A DNA stretch of 64,000 bases, taken from contig JADJXO010000001.1 in the NCBI GenBank assembly GCA_016715825.1, positions 62,001-126,000 on the forward strand. The letters are read 5' to 3'. Positions 8,438 through 17,164 of this stretch are shown in pieces. A model generated the notes under the pieces. That model searched no databases. It worked only from the letters and a program-made list of their open reading frames with translations, and was not told the DNA's origin. The translations under genes were made by a program, and so were the position numbers. The DNA comes from Nitrospira sp. (GTDB lineage Bacteria > Nitrospirota > Nitrospiria > Nitrospirales > Nitrospiraceae). Numbering within the stretch: position 1 is the stretch's first letter; every line of letters starts with the position of its first letter.

Positions 8438-10276
8438 ATGGGCAGCCTATGGCCGTGGGGGAAGTGCCGCGTAGCAGTGGTAACGGTTTCGTTTGCGCTC
8501 CTGTCGACGGGAGCCATTGGGGTTCTCAACTCCGGGGTCGGTTATGCCGGAGAAGGCGCGTTGCCGCCGGGGGTCTCGGCAGCTGACATCGAATATAATG
8601 GGCGCATTACGGTTGGTGGAGAGCCTGTCACGGCCGCCATCAATACCGCCAAGAAAAAAGGCATCATCACGTTTGACGGCACGGCAGGTGAACGGATCAA
8701 CATCGGCTTTCACGGTGTTTCACTCACTCAGTTCAGGGTGGCGGTGTATGGGCCGGATGGTGCGATGGTCCCAACTCAGGCCTCGGCCGTGAAGAGCTAT
8801 TATGCGACCATGCAGCGAGAACTTTCCGCTCAGACGAATGTCCAAACGTCAACCTCGTCCTATAAGTTCAGTGATGATACGGCAGGTAGTTTGATCTCCT
8901 CCAGTCAGATGAACGGAGCGAGTCTTGATCTCGTTGAGTTGCCCGCGACCGGAACCTATACGATCCTCCTCGATCCCTTCAGCGAATATACGGGGAGCGC
9001 GACCATCGCAGTCTCAAGCGCGGTGAGCGGAGAAATCGTTCCTCAAGGTGCCGCCGCGGCGTTTGATATCAAGCGGGTCGGGCAAAACGCGTACTATACC
9101 TTCTCGGGTCAAAGCGGCCAAACGGTGAGTGTGCAGTTAAGTGATGTGACGATTCGCAGTGGGTATGCGTCGATTCTGAAGCCGGACGGTATGCCCTTGG
9201 GCAAGCCGATCTCGTTTGTGTCCGGCGGAGTCATGATCCCAGGGCAGGTTCTTCCTACTTCAGGGACCTATACTATCCTCATTGATCCGGATTTGAGCTA
9301 CACCGGTCATGCCAAACTCGCGGTCTATAATGCTCCTGAACTGACCGGGCCTATCGCGATCGACCAAATGACGGTGACACCGACGCTGTCCGTGCCGGGG
9401 CAACGGGCACGGTATACGTTTGACGGAACGGCGGGCCAATGGGTGAATCTCGGACTGACCGGGGTTTCAATTGCATCGAGCACGGTGTCGATCTTGAAGC
9501 CTGATGGCAGCAAGTGGTCCTCCACGACCATCGGTTCGAGCGGTGGCAGTCTCGATCCGTTGACGGCGTTGCCGGAAACAGGGACGTACACCGTTATGGT
9601 CGAGCCGGTGAGTAACTACACTGGCAGTATGACGCTCGCGCTCTCCTCGCCGGTCACAGGGACATTGGCTCTCGATGGCCCATCAGTGCCGCTCAGTCTG
9701 AGCAAACCAGGTCAGACCGCTCGGTATACGTTTGACGGCAAGGCGGGACAGTGGGTCAGCCTCGGCCTGACATCAGTGGACATCACCTCGAGTGCGGTCA
9801 CGTTGATGACTGCGGAGGGGACCATCCTCGCTTCCACAGCCGTAGGGACGGCGGGTGGAGCGCTGGAAGATCAACACCCCTTGCCGACCACTGGCACCTA
9901 CACGATTCTTGTAGACCCGGGCAGCAACTACACCGGGGGAATGACCCTGACCCTTTCGACGGAGGTTTCGGATTCTCTAAAGATTAACGCGGCTCCGCGA
10001 TCGATCATGATCAGCAGGGCCGGACAGAATGGGCGCTACACGTTCATGGGTTCAGCCGGTCAACAGGTGATCATCAAGGTGACCCAGAATAAGCTTGGCA
10101 CCGTGAACGTGAGCCTGTATTCGCCGAACGGTATCTTGCAAGCTGGTGAGACGAGCTCCGAGTCGAGCTTTACGCTCAAACCAGTGACGCTTGCTACGTC
10201 GGAAATGTATACGATTACGATCAATCCGCCGATGCCTGACACCGGCAGCATCCACATGCAGGTAACCAGCCCATAG
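8438..10276 (+). CDS. Secreted protein with five ~105-residue beta-sandwich repeats
   Basis: A 612-residue protein; the ATG at 8438 is chosen because AGGAGGG lies 5 bases upstream (in-frame starts at 8384 and 8396 have none). A signal peptide ends near residue 38. The rest is five repeats with a period of about 105 residues. Each opens with a YTFDGTAGQWV-like strand and closes with GTYTILVDP...YTG...T(L/I)A(L/V)S (the GTYT positions fall near residues 171, 275, 381, 486 and 589). The pattern resembles bacterial pre-peptidase C-terminal or similar jelly-roll domains. There is no catalytic domain. The protein is probably surface-exposed or exported, perhaps for adhesion or binding; the function is unknown. 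Confidence 0.85.
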   Translation: MGSLWPWGKCRVAVVTVSFALLSTGAIGVLNSGVGYAGEGALPPGVSAADIEYNGRITVGGEPVTAAINTAKKKGIITFDGTAGERINIGFHGVSLTQFRVAVYGPDGAMVPTQASAVKSYYATMQRELSAQTNVQTSTSSYKFSDDTAGSLISSSQMNGASLDLVELPATGTYTILLDPFSEYTGSATIAVSSAVSGEIVPQGAAAAFDIKRVGQNAYYTFSGQSGQTVSVQLSDVTIRSGYASILKPDGMPLGKPISFVSGGVMIPGQVLPTSGTYTILIDPDLSYTGHAKLAVYNAPELTGPIAIDQMTVTPTLSVPGQRARYTFDGTAGQWVNLGLTGVSIASSTVSILKPDGSKWSSTTIGSSGGSLDPLTALPETGTYTVMVEPVSNYTGSMTLALSSPVTGTLALDGPSVPLSLSKPGQTARYTFDGKAGQWVSLGLTSVDITSSAVTLMTAEGTILASTAVGTAGGALEDQHPLPTTGTYTILVDPGSNYTGGMTLTLSTEVSDSLKINAAPRSIMISRAGQNGRYTFMGSAGQQVIIKVTQNKLGTVNVSLYSPNGILQAGETSSESSFTLKPVTLATSEMYTITINPPMPDTGSIHMQVTSP

Positions 10277-10333
10277 GCCTGCTGTTTCAGCTTGGTAGCG
10301 TGACGATCCGGCTGAGATCGTGATAGATCAGAA

Positions 10334-10367
10334 GAGGGTGGGGAGCTCTTCCCCACCCTCTTTTTTT
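10334..10367 (+). terminator. Rho-independent terminator after the repeat protein
   Basis: A perfect 11-base stem (GAGGGTGGGGA / TCCCCACCCTC) with a 5-base loop, followed by seven Ts at 10361-10367. It lies about 58 bases after the stop. The GGGTGGGGA core is shared with the terminator at 8111. Confidence 0.9.
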
Positions 10368-10551
10368 CATAAGGCGAAGGACGACGAAGACAAAGCATCT
10401 TCGGACAAAGCCTGCACCAGGGATCTCTCGGAAAGACCCGGCATCGGAGTGCAGGACCACACGCGAATCTAGAGTCGCAATATAACACCGCAACTCGAAG
10501 CGCTCCGCTGAAATTGCCAGATTGCCTGGGGCCGTCACGATCCTCTTCGAG

Positions 10552-11016
10552 CTACTGCAGACGAGCTGCTACCTCGCGCGCCGCAGATAAGAGCGGAGCC
10601 AGGTAGTCGGTTTTCTGTTTGCCTATAGGTTGTACGTTTAACGTAACGGAGTGAGATCCCTTAACGAGCTGAACAGCGACCACACCCGTCTTTTGCACGT
10701 TGTAGCGAGCTGCATCTCCAATCTTGACCGGCGTGTGCGGCTTCAGAATGGTCATCTGGTCGTACGACTCTGCCGGCCATAATTGGATCGTCAGCATGGC
10801 CACACCTGGGCTTGAATAAAGACACATGTCTCGTTCCGTGTCACCACCTGGGTGCTCGGCACCTGGTCCGATCACACGACTGGCACCTTGGAGATCAAGC
10901 AGCTCGCAGGCTCGAACTTCTTGCCCTGCCCATGCCTGATGTACTCCCCCGGCCACGTTAGGCACCAGTGCCAAGACTACTAGGGTCACTCCAAGCTTTG
11001 CGTAAGAAAGTGTCAT
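10552..11016 (-). CDS. Exported protein of unknown function
   Basis: A 154-residue protein. The ATG at 11016 follows a CGGAGGATCG ribosome site; the frame stays open further upstream without one. A signal peptide of about 27 residues ends near AWA-GQ. The mature part has two Cys in ACELLDLQGASRVIG and DMCLYSSPG that could form a disulphide, a spacing reminiscent of DUF3558-like exported proteins, although the match is weak. It converges on the repeat-protein gene. No function can be assigned. Confidence 0.7.
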   Translation of the reverse strand: MTLSYAKLGVTLVVLALVPNVAGGVHQAWAGQEVRACELLDLQGASRVIGPGAEHPGGDTERDMCLYSSPGVAMLTIQLWPAESYDQMTILKPHTPVKIGDAARYNVQKTGVVAVQLVKGSHSVTLNVQPIGKQKTDYLAPLLSAAREVAARLQ

Positions 11017-11463
11017 GTGACGATCCTCCGGTTGACCGGTTGACATGGTGCTTGAATTGCCTCGCCAAGGGCAGGCCAGGCTCCACCTCGCATCGACGAG
11101 AGCGCACACCGCAGGGAAAAACCCAAGAGACTAGACCGATCCGGACAAGAAGGGCACTTGCGAGCTCTGTCCCTAGAACACGTGCCAATCACCACGAGAA
11201 GAAGTAATACGCTATAGCCGTTGCGGTTTCAATGAGGTATGTCTGTGCGACGACCTCTCCCAAGTTCAAATACTGCCCTCCTCACATTCCTTTCCCAGTG
11301 ATACGTAAAAGGAATGATTTCTTATCTTGGCTACGCAATCCAGATACTGGTGTGCCACAGACTCTCTACCCTTATCTTTCTCGGAGGATTGGATTGCCCT
11401 TGTTTTGTGCATCGCAAGCGCCAATTCCATTTCCGGAGCACGCACTGGCCTGAATGGTATGAG
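11017..11463. other. Intergenic, no gene seen
   Basis: About 450 bases between two minus-strand genes. It must hold the promoter of the exported-protein gene at its left end and any terminator of the caspase-like gene at its right end, though no clear hairpin was found. Open frames at 11232-11453 and nearby lack ribosome sites and read like random translation. The stretch 11290-11420 is more A+T-rich than the neighbouring genes. Confidence 0.5.
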
Positions 11464-13365
11464 TTAAGGCGTTTCCGACGCGGCGAGAGAGGGCAGGGTG
11501 GTGAGGACCACGTCGGTGGCTCTGTCGTCCGGTTTCAGCAGTGGAATGATCTGAGGACGCTGCACGGAGCTAAACTTTGATTTTGAAGCCCAGGCCACCT
11601 TCTGACGCACGAATCCGCTGATCTCACCGAGCGTGACCGTACCATCATGGTTTGTGTCCGCCTCTCCACGAAGACCCCGCAAGAGATAGTAGGTGAAGAG
11701 CCCGTGACGATGCGTGTCGTCGTTGAGGCCCTTGCCGAATCCCTCCACCGCGATCAAGCGGATGGTCTCATCACCATGTAATTCCCATTGGGGGGTAACG
11801 CGTGGCTTGGGGTTATCTTGAATCGAGGAGATGGTTCCTTCGAAGATAAGAATGGCCTGCTGCGGGCTGAGTTTTGCAAAGACCGATTCGAGCGATTTCA
11901 ATCGGTAGAGGGTTGTTGCGGCCTTCGCTCCATCATACGGGACGAGCATGATCTCGCCAGTCGGAGATACCAGGGCCTGGCCGGAAAAATAGACGATGAC
12001 AAGTCCATCCTTCATGGGCCGAGTCGGGAGCCATTCCAGAAACGCCTTCTCGATCTGCGCATGCGTCGCTTTCCGGTCTGTCAGGAGGTGGATATTGGAC
12101 GCTGGAACACCCCCGAACGTCTCAAAATACTTCGCCACTGTCTCTGCATCGCGTGACGCATACTTGCGGGATCGTATCTGTTGGTCGCGATGGGAGCTGA
12201 GGCCGATCGAAATAATGGACGTGTCAGGTTGCCGAACGTGTGATGTTTGTGCCGGGACGTGATCGATATCATCGTTGGTGGATCCGGTTGGGGCGATGGT
12301 GAAGGAAAGTGTTTGGGGGCGGGCCGCAACTCCACTGCGTTCTTCTACGGCAACCTGAATCTTGGCCTGTTGGGGTTCGGCAAGCAGGGGTAACGTGGCG
12401 ACAAACTCCAGTGATTTGGTTTCTCCTGCTTCAAGAGGCGGTACTCTCAAGCTCGTCGTGGGAAACTGTTCGATGGCGGGCGAGGTGCCGGATAGTGACG
12501 CCCAGGCATGTTCAATCGGGGCTATCCCAGTATTCACGATATCCACTCGAATTCTGATGTGTTCACCGCCCTCGAAGATTACATCGCTGTTCTCATCAAG
12601 CAATAGGCTTTTGAATCGAAGCACTGAACCCGGTGAGGCTGACGGAGGAGGAGGTTCCTTGGTTGTTGAAACCGAAGGCTGGGGCAGCTTGCTGACCGGT
12701 GCTGAATTCGGTGCGACTGAGGGAGGCTGTTCCTGACCACCTGCGGCAACTCTGGCAATCAACGCGACACGTGTGGCCAAATCGATGGCGGTGTCCTGGA
12801 TGAATGGATCGATGTGGTAGTCGCAATTCTTTCCGAGTTGCTCCAGGCGTAGGCGCTCTCGCCGAGCGACGGTGATGTCTGATTGTCGAAGTAACGTTCC
12901 GGTTCGATCGTACACGCGAGCTACGGTCGTAAGTTGGAGGCTTGCCGGAGGCCGGTCGTAGAGGGCGTCCTTGTTGAGATCAAAGATCGAATCAATCTTG
13001 TCGATTTGAATGATATGATCAGGGGTGAGAGGGGTGTCACCTTCGGTGATCACGGTGGTAAAGGTTCGTCGCAGGCCTTCCTGCAAGGCCTCGTGGAGTC
13101 GATGTCCCAACGGAATGTCCTGCATGTGTCCGCAGGAGTCGCTGTAACGAATGGTGAAGTCGGTGAAAGATCCAGGCACCTCCAACTTGGCACTGGACGC
13201 GAGAGGGTCTCCGAGGTGGGGAAACTCCAACTGCTTGGCGCATGCGGAAAGAAGAAGAGCGCCTCCTAATCCGGTGCAGGCAACGAGGGTGGTGCGAATG
13301 AGTGGGTTCCGTGAAATCACTGGCTTGCCTACGTCTTGGGTGCACCACGGTACTGGAAAAAACAT
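11464..13365 (-). CDS. Caspase-fold lipoprotein lacking the catalytic His and Cys
   Basis: A 633-residue protein from the ATG at 13365; a GTG at 13320 would give a tighter lipoprotein signal peptide, and neither has a good ribosome site. The signal ends in a lipobox (LLLSAC). An N-terminal domain (about 50-215), a Pro/Ser-rich linker, and a CARDB-like beta domain (about 250-360) come first. The caspase (peptidase C14) fold follows at about 380-590. The His motif YFSGHG reads YFSGQA (Gln at residue 463), and the usual DAC(H/Y)SG reads FEGTIS (Thr at 511), so it should be proteolytically dead. A calcium-type EF loop DTNHDGTVTLGE lies at about 569-580, typical of such lipoproteins. Confidence 0.85.
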   Translation of the reverse strand: MFFPVPWCTQDVGKPVISRNPLIRTTLVACTGLGGALLLSACAKQLEFPHLGDPLASSAKLEVPGSFTDFTIRYSDSCGHMQDIPLGHRLHEALQEGLRRTFTTVITEGDTPLTPDHIIQIDKIDSIFDLNKDALYDRPPASLQLTTVARVYDRTGTLLRQSDITVARRERLRLEQLGKNCDYHIDPFIQDTAIDLATRVALIARVAAGGQEQPPSVAPNSAPVSKLPQPSVSTTKEPPPPSASPGSVLRFKSLLLDENSDVIFEGGEHIRIRVDIVNTGIAPIEHAWASLSGTSPAIEQFPTTSLRVPPLEAGETKSLEFVATLPLLAEPQQAKIQVAVEERSGVAARPQTLSFTIAPTGSTNDDIDHVPAQTSHVRQPDTSIISIGLSSHRDQQIRSRKYASRDAETVAKYFETFGGVPASNIHLLTDRKATHAQIEKAFLEWLPTRPMKDGLVIVYFSGQALVSPTGEIMLVPYDGAKAATTLYRLKSLESVFAKLSPQQAILIFEGTISSIQDNPKPRVTPQWELHGDETIRLIAVEGFGKGLNDDTHRHGLFTYYLLRGLRGEADTNHDGTVTLGEISGFVRQKVAWASKSKFSSVQRPQIIPLLKPDDRATDVVLTTLPSLAASETP

Positions 13366-13583
13366 CTGAAAGCAACACGGCCCTCCTAGAGGATCGGCTC
13401 TCATGGTATGGTGGAGAGAGTTCGGCCGGCCGTTCAAAACGCTCGTAGCCCTTATTGATAGAAAGTTTTCCTCTTTGAAGCCTGTTGAAAGAGTGGTGTA
13501 GTATATAGCGTTGAAGGTCGTGCGGGCCTCAGTTCCAATTAAGGGCTCTCTGGAGGAGAGCCATACCCTGAAGGAGTGCAGAT

Positions 13584-15092
13584 ATGCTCAATTGGAGTCA
13601 GCAGGCGGCTAGTGTGCTCGTCGGTTGTGGATTAGTCGGATGTGCGCTGATTGGAAGTGGGTGCGCATCATCTGTATCAGCGGCAGGGGTTCCTCCCGCC
13701 TGGGCACAGGGCTTTTCAGAAATTGTCAAGAAGACGACTCCAGCCGTCGTAAATATCGCTGTCACTGGTGGAAAGGAAGGGGGCCGACGACGTGGTGGTG
13801 TTCCTCCTGTTCCTCCGTTTGGGATGCCTCCAGGTGGCGATGAGCCGGGAGGAGAATCTCCGGCGCCACCGAGTCCTCATAGCCCACCTGCTCCACATGG
13901 TCGTCCGGATCAGAGTGCAGGTTCCGGGGTCATTTTGGACACCAACGGCTATATCGTCACCAATAATCACGTGGTCGAGGGTGCGACGCAGATTACCGTG
14001 ACGTTGAGCGATCGGCGCGAGTTCTCTGCCAAGGTGGTCGGTACCGATCCAAAAACTGATTTGGCGGTCATCAAGATTGAAGCCACGGGCTTACCATCTC
14101 TTAAGTGGGCCGAGTATGACGGACTACAGGTGGGGGACCTTGTCCTGGCCGTGGGAAGTCCGTTTGGTTTGAGCTCGACGGTTACGCTCGGCATTATCAG
14201 CGCCTTAGGGCGAGGCAATGTGGGAATCGCGGATTATGAAGATTTCATCCAGACCGACGCGGCAATCAATCCGGGGAATTCAGGCGGAGCGCTCGTCAAT
14301 ATGAACGGCGAGCTGATCGGGATTAATACGGCTATTTTTTCAAGAACCGGTGGGTCGGAGGGTATTGGGTTCGCGATTCCGAGCAGCATCGCGCTCGATA
14401 TTGTGGACAGCCTCCAAAAAACAGGGAAGGTCGTTCGTGGCTGGATGGGTGTGGCCATTCAAGAGATCACTCCGGCGTTAGCAAAATCCTTCAAACTGCC
14501 GGAGGATCGGAAGGGCGTGCTCATCAGCGATGTCAATGAACAGGGGCCATCTCACGCGGCAGGGATCAAGCGCGGCGATGTCGTGGTCGCGTTCAATGGC
14601 AAAGAGGTACAGAGTGTCAGCCAGTTGCGGAATCTCGTCGCGAGAACGATGGTTGGGAAGGATGCGCAAGTCAAGGTAGTCAGAGAAGGCAAGGAACAGC
14701 TGATCGCGGTGAAGGTGGAGGAACGTCCGTCGGATGAGGTGTTGGCAAGGAAAGAGCCAGGTCCGTCTAAGAAGGATTCCGGAGACATGATCAAGCCGCC
14801 GGACAATGTGCTGGCGTCCTTGCGGGTCCAAGCACTGGATAATGCGCTGATGAGCCAACTGAATATTCCTGCGAAGACAGTGGGGGTCGTCATCACGTCC
14901 GTGGAACCCGGTGGTGAGGGGGAAGGAGCGGGGCTTCAGCGCGGTGACGTGATTCAGGAGGTCAATCACGAACCCGTCAAGTCGATCGCCGATTATCAAA
15001 AAGCGGCTGAAAAGATCAAGAAGGATGAACTCGCGGTCTTGTTGGTCAGTCGGCAAGGGAACAGCCTGTTTGTGGCCGTCAATCCGAAATAA
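13584..15092 (+). CDS. Do/HtrA family serine protease
   Basis: A 502-residue periplasmic protease-chaperone. The N-terminus is an export signal with a possible lipobox (IGSGC). The trypsin-like domain has His129 (NNHVVEG), Asp159 (KTDLAVI) and Ser233 (GNSGGAL), so it should be active. Two PDZ domains follow: about 290-380 (GVLISDVNEQGPSHAAGIKRGDVV) and about 415-500 (GVVITSVEPGGEGEGAGLQRGDVI). A Pro/Gly-rich insert at about 60-105 precedes the protease core. The ribosome site is GAAGGAG. By family, it degrades or refolds misfolded envelope proteins. tatC follows on the same strand 99 bases later. Confidence 0.95.
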   Translation: MLNWSQQAASVLVGCGLVGCALIGSGCASSVSAAGVPPAWAQGFSEIVKKTTPAVVNIAVTGGKEGGRRRGGVPPVPPFGMPPGGDEPGGESPAPPSPHSPPAPHGRPDQSAGSGVILDTNGYIVTNNHVVEGATQITVTLSDRREFSAKVVGTDPKTDLAVIKIEATGLPSLKWAEYDGLQVGDLVLAVGSPFGLSSTVTLGIISALGRGNVGIADYEDFIQTDAAINPGNSGGALVNMNGELIGINTAIFSRTGGSEGIGFAIPSSIALDIVDSLQKTGKVVRGWMGVAIQEITPALAKSFKLPEDRKGVLISDVNEQGPSHAAGIKRGDVVVAFNGKEVQSVSQLRNLVARTMVGKDAQVKVVREGKEQLIAVKVEERPSDEVLARKEPGPSKKDSGDMIKPPDNVLASLRVQALDNALMSQLNIPAKTVGVVITSVEPGGEGEGAGLQRGDVIQEVNHEPVKSIADYQKAAEKIKKDELAVLLVSRQGNSLFVAVNPK

Positions 15093-15191
15093 GGAGTATG
15101 GAGACATCGGTTGATCGGTCACTTTTCACGATGCTCAGGTAGTGGGACATTCAATCGACAGACCGAGAGACTCCGAAACGTGTGAGGCGGT

Positions 15192-16136
15192 GTGCTGAAC
15201 AAAGTAAACCGGTGGCTGCAAGATTCGATCTTCAAGCCACTCGAAGACAAGAAAATGCCGGTCATGGAGCACCTGGTTGAATTCCAGGTGCGCCTGACTC
15301 GTGCGGTGATCGTGGTGATGGTCATTTTTTCGGGAACCTTTTTCTATGCCGACGCCTTGGTGAAATGGCTCCGTGTTCCGCTCCAGAACATGTTTGTGCC
15401 CAGCCATCTCACGTGGGAGCCTACCGAATTACCGACTGTGCCGTTTGTGTTTCTCGCTCCGGCGGAAGCGCTTTGGCAGAACATTAAGGTGGCAGGCCTG
15501 TGTGCCATCGTGCTGGCCATGCCGTATCTGCTGTATGAAATCTGGAGATTTGTGGTGCCGGGGCTCCATGTCCAAGAGCGACGTTTTGTCGGCCCTTTCG
15601 TATGTGTCAGCGCGCTGGCCTTCTATGCCGGTGCGGCGTTTTCGTTCTTCTTCGTGCTGCCGTTTGCATTAAATTTTTTGATTGCGTATGGGGTGAACGC
15701 GGGATTTGTGCCTCAGATTTCGATCGCGCAGTACGTGGGATTCGCCCTCTGGTTTCTTATGGTCTTTGGGCTGACCTTTGAGGTGCCGTTGGCGCTTACG
15801 CTCATGGCGAAGCTTGGGTGGGTCGATGCGCCCTTCTTGATTCAGTACTGGAAGTGGGCCTTATTGGGATCGTTCGTCATTGCAGCCATTCTGACTCCAA
15901 CTCCTGACCCATTCAATCAAACACTCATGGCTGGCCCTATGTTTCTGTTGTACTGGGTCGGTATCTTTGGCGCAAAGATTTTTGGCAAGGCACCAGCATC
16001 GGAGACGAGTCAATCTGGTACTCCGGCGATGGCGATGGCTGGAGCGGGGGCAGGGGGGAATCTTTCGAGGTCGCCGGTAGGGAAGTCCTCAGATGAGGAG
16101 TATGTCGGAGTGCCAGGGGGGCGGCGCCGTTCGTGA
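15192..16136 (+). CDS. tatC: Sec-independent protein translocase TatC
   Basis: A 314-residue inner membrane protein with the six membrane helices of TatC. Signature segments are MPVMEHLVEFQVRL near the start, APAEALWQNIKV, LYEIWRFVVPGLHVQERRF, the FALWFLMVFGLTFEVPL helix and AAILTPTPDPFNQ. It recognises twin-arginine signal peptides and exports folded, often cofactor-loaded proteins. The start is GTG at 15192 after GAGGCGG. The last 55 residues form an Ala/Gly/Ser-rich tail beyond the normal TatC end. It precedes Mo-cofactor and Fe-S genes, consistent with export of molybdoenzymes. No tatA/tatB gene lies nearby. Confidence 0.95.
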   Translation: MLNKVNRWLQDSIFKPLEDKKMPVMEHLVEFQVRLTRAVIVVMVIFSGTFFYADALVKWLRVPLQNMFVPSHLTWEPTELPTVPFVFLAPAEALWQNIKVAGLCAIVLAMPYLLYEIWRFVVPGLHVQERRFVGPFVCVSALAFYAGAAFSFFFVLPFALNFLIAYGVNAGFVPQISIAQYVGFALWFLMVFGLTFEVPLALTLMAKLGWVDAPFLIQYWKWALLGSFVIAAILTPTPDPFNQTLMAGPMFLLYWVGIFGAKIFGKAPASETSQSGTPAMAMAGAGAGGNLSRSPVGKSSDEEYVGVPGGRRRS

Positions 16137-16189
16137 GGGTGGGCGGTCAGATCGCCTGTTTGCCGGAATGAGTAATGGAATGAGCAATT

Positions 16190-17164
16190 ATGGGACGTGA
16201 ATTGAACATCATCAACGATGGACACGGAGGCAGCGGAGACGCCTGCACCTATATGTGGGCCTGTGCCATCTGCGATGAAAATGAAAGCTGCCAAAAAGAC
16301 AAGGAAGGCCATAGCCGTTGGCTGGTTGCGAAGCGGATGGAACGGATCGAGTACAAAGTACTCATCATGAGTAATAAAGGTGGGGTGGGGAAAAGCACCT
16401 GTACGACGAATATTGCCGTCAGTCTCGCACTCAAAGGGTGGCACGTCGGCATCTGTGACATGGATATTCATGGCCCCAACATTCCCAAAATGGTCGGCGC
16501 CGAAGGCCAGAAGCTCAAGGTCAGCACGTCCGGTGGGATCATCCCTTTCCAGGCCTATAACTTAAAAATCGCCTCGATGTCGTTTCTGCTGCAGAACTCT
16601 GATGATCCGATCATCTGGCGCGATGCATACAAGTATGAATTCATCAACCAATTACTCGGCGGCGTTGATTGGCAGGATCTGAATTTTCTCCTCATCGATC
16701 TGCCGCCGGGGACCGGCAACGAATCAGTCACGACCATCGACTTGCTTGGCAACGTCAACGGTGCCGTCATCGTGACCACCCCTCAGGAGGTGGCCCTCCT
16801 TGATTCGCGGAAGTCCGTCACCTTTTGTAAAGACAGCGAAGTGCCGATTGTCGGCATCGTCGAGAACATGAGTGGGTTGGACTGCCCTCACTGCCATCGC
16901 GAGATCGAGGTGTTTCGGAAGGGTGGAGGAGAGGCCTCCGCGCTCGATATGGGAGTTCCGTTTCTAGGACGCATCCCACTGGATCCCGATGTCGTCACGC
17001 AATCAGATGCGGGTGAGCCGTTCGCCCTGTTCAATTCTGACACACCGACGGCAGAAGCGTACCATCGGATTGCGAATCAGATCGAATCGTTTTGCAAGAA
17101 GAGCGGGTCCCTGCTGAATGTCGGACGATCCACAGCCAAACCAATCAAGGGAATGAGCCTGTGA
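16190..17164 (+). CDS. Mrp/ApbC-family P-loop ATPase (Fe-S cluster carrier)
   Basis: A 324-residue protein of the Mrp/NBP35 group, which binds a bridging Fe-S cluster and hands it to target enzymes. The deviant Walker A is NKGGVGKST (about residues 62-70), with CDMDIHGPNIP and LLIDLPPGTG as switch motifs, and the C-terminal CPHC pair that holds the cluster. An additional N-terminal cysteine group (CTYMWACAICDENESC, residues about 19-34) resembles the N-terminal cluster site of NBP35 proteins and is absent from most bacterial Mrp. The stop overlaps the GTG of moeA. Confidence 0.9.
   Translation: MGRELNIINDGHGGSGDACTYMWACAICDENESCQKDKEGHSRWLVAKRMERIEYKVLIMSNKGGVGKSTCTTNIAVSLALKGWHVGICDMDIHGPNIPKMVGAEGQKLKVSTSGGIIPFQAYNLKIASMSFLLQNSDDPIIWRDAYKYEFINQLLGGVDWQDLNFLLIDLPPGTGNESVTTIDLLGNVNGAVIVTTPQEVALLDSRKSVTFCKDSEVPIVGIVENMSGLDCPHCHREIEVFRKGGGEASALDMGVPFLGRIPLDPDVVTQSDAGEPFALFNSDTPTAEAYHRIANQIESFCKKSGSLLNVGRSTAKPIKGMSL

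Noticed and set aside
11232..11453. Open frame in the 11 kb gap
   Set aside because: No ribosome site, no family resemblance, and base composition unlike the neighbouring genes.
13475..13508. Sigma70 promoter before htrA (TTGAAG ... TATATA)
   Set aside because: Spacings are 21 or 11 bases, outside the normal range.
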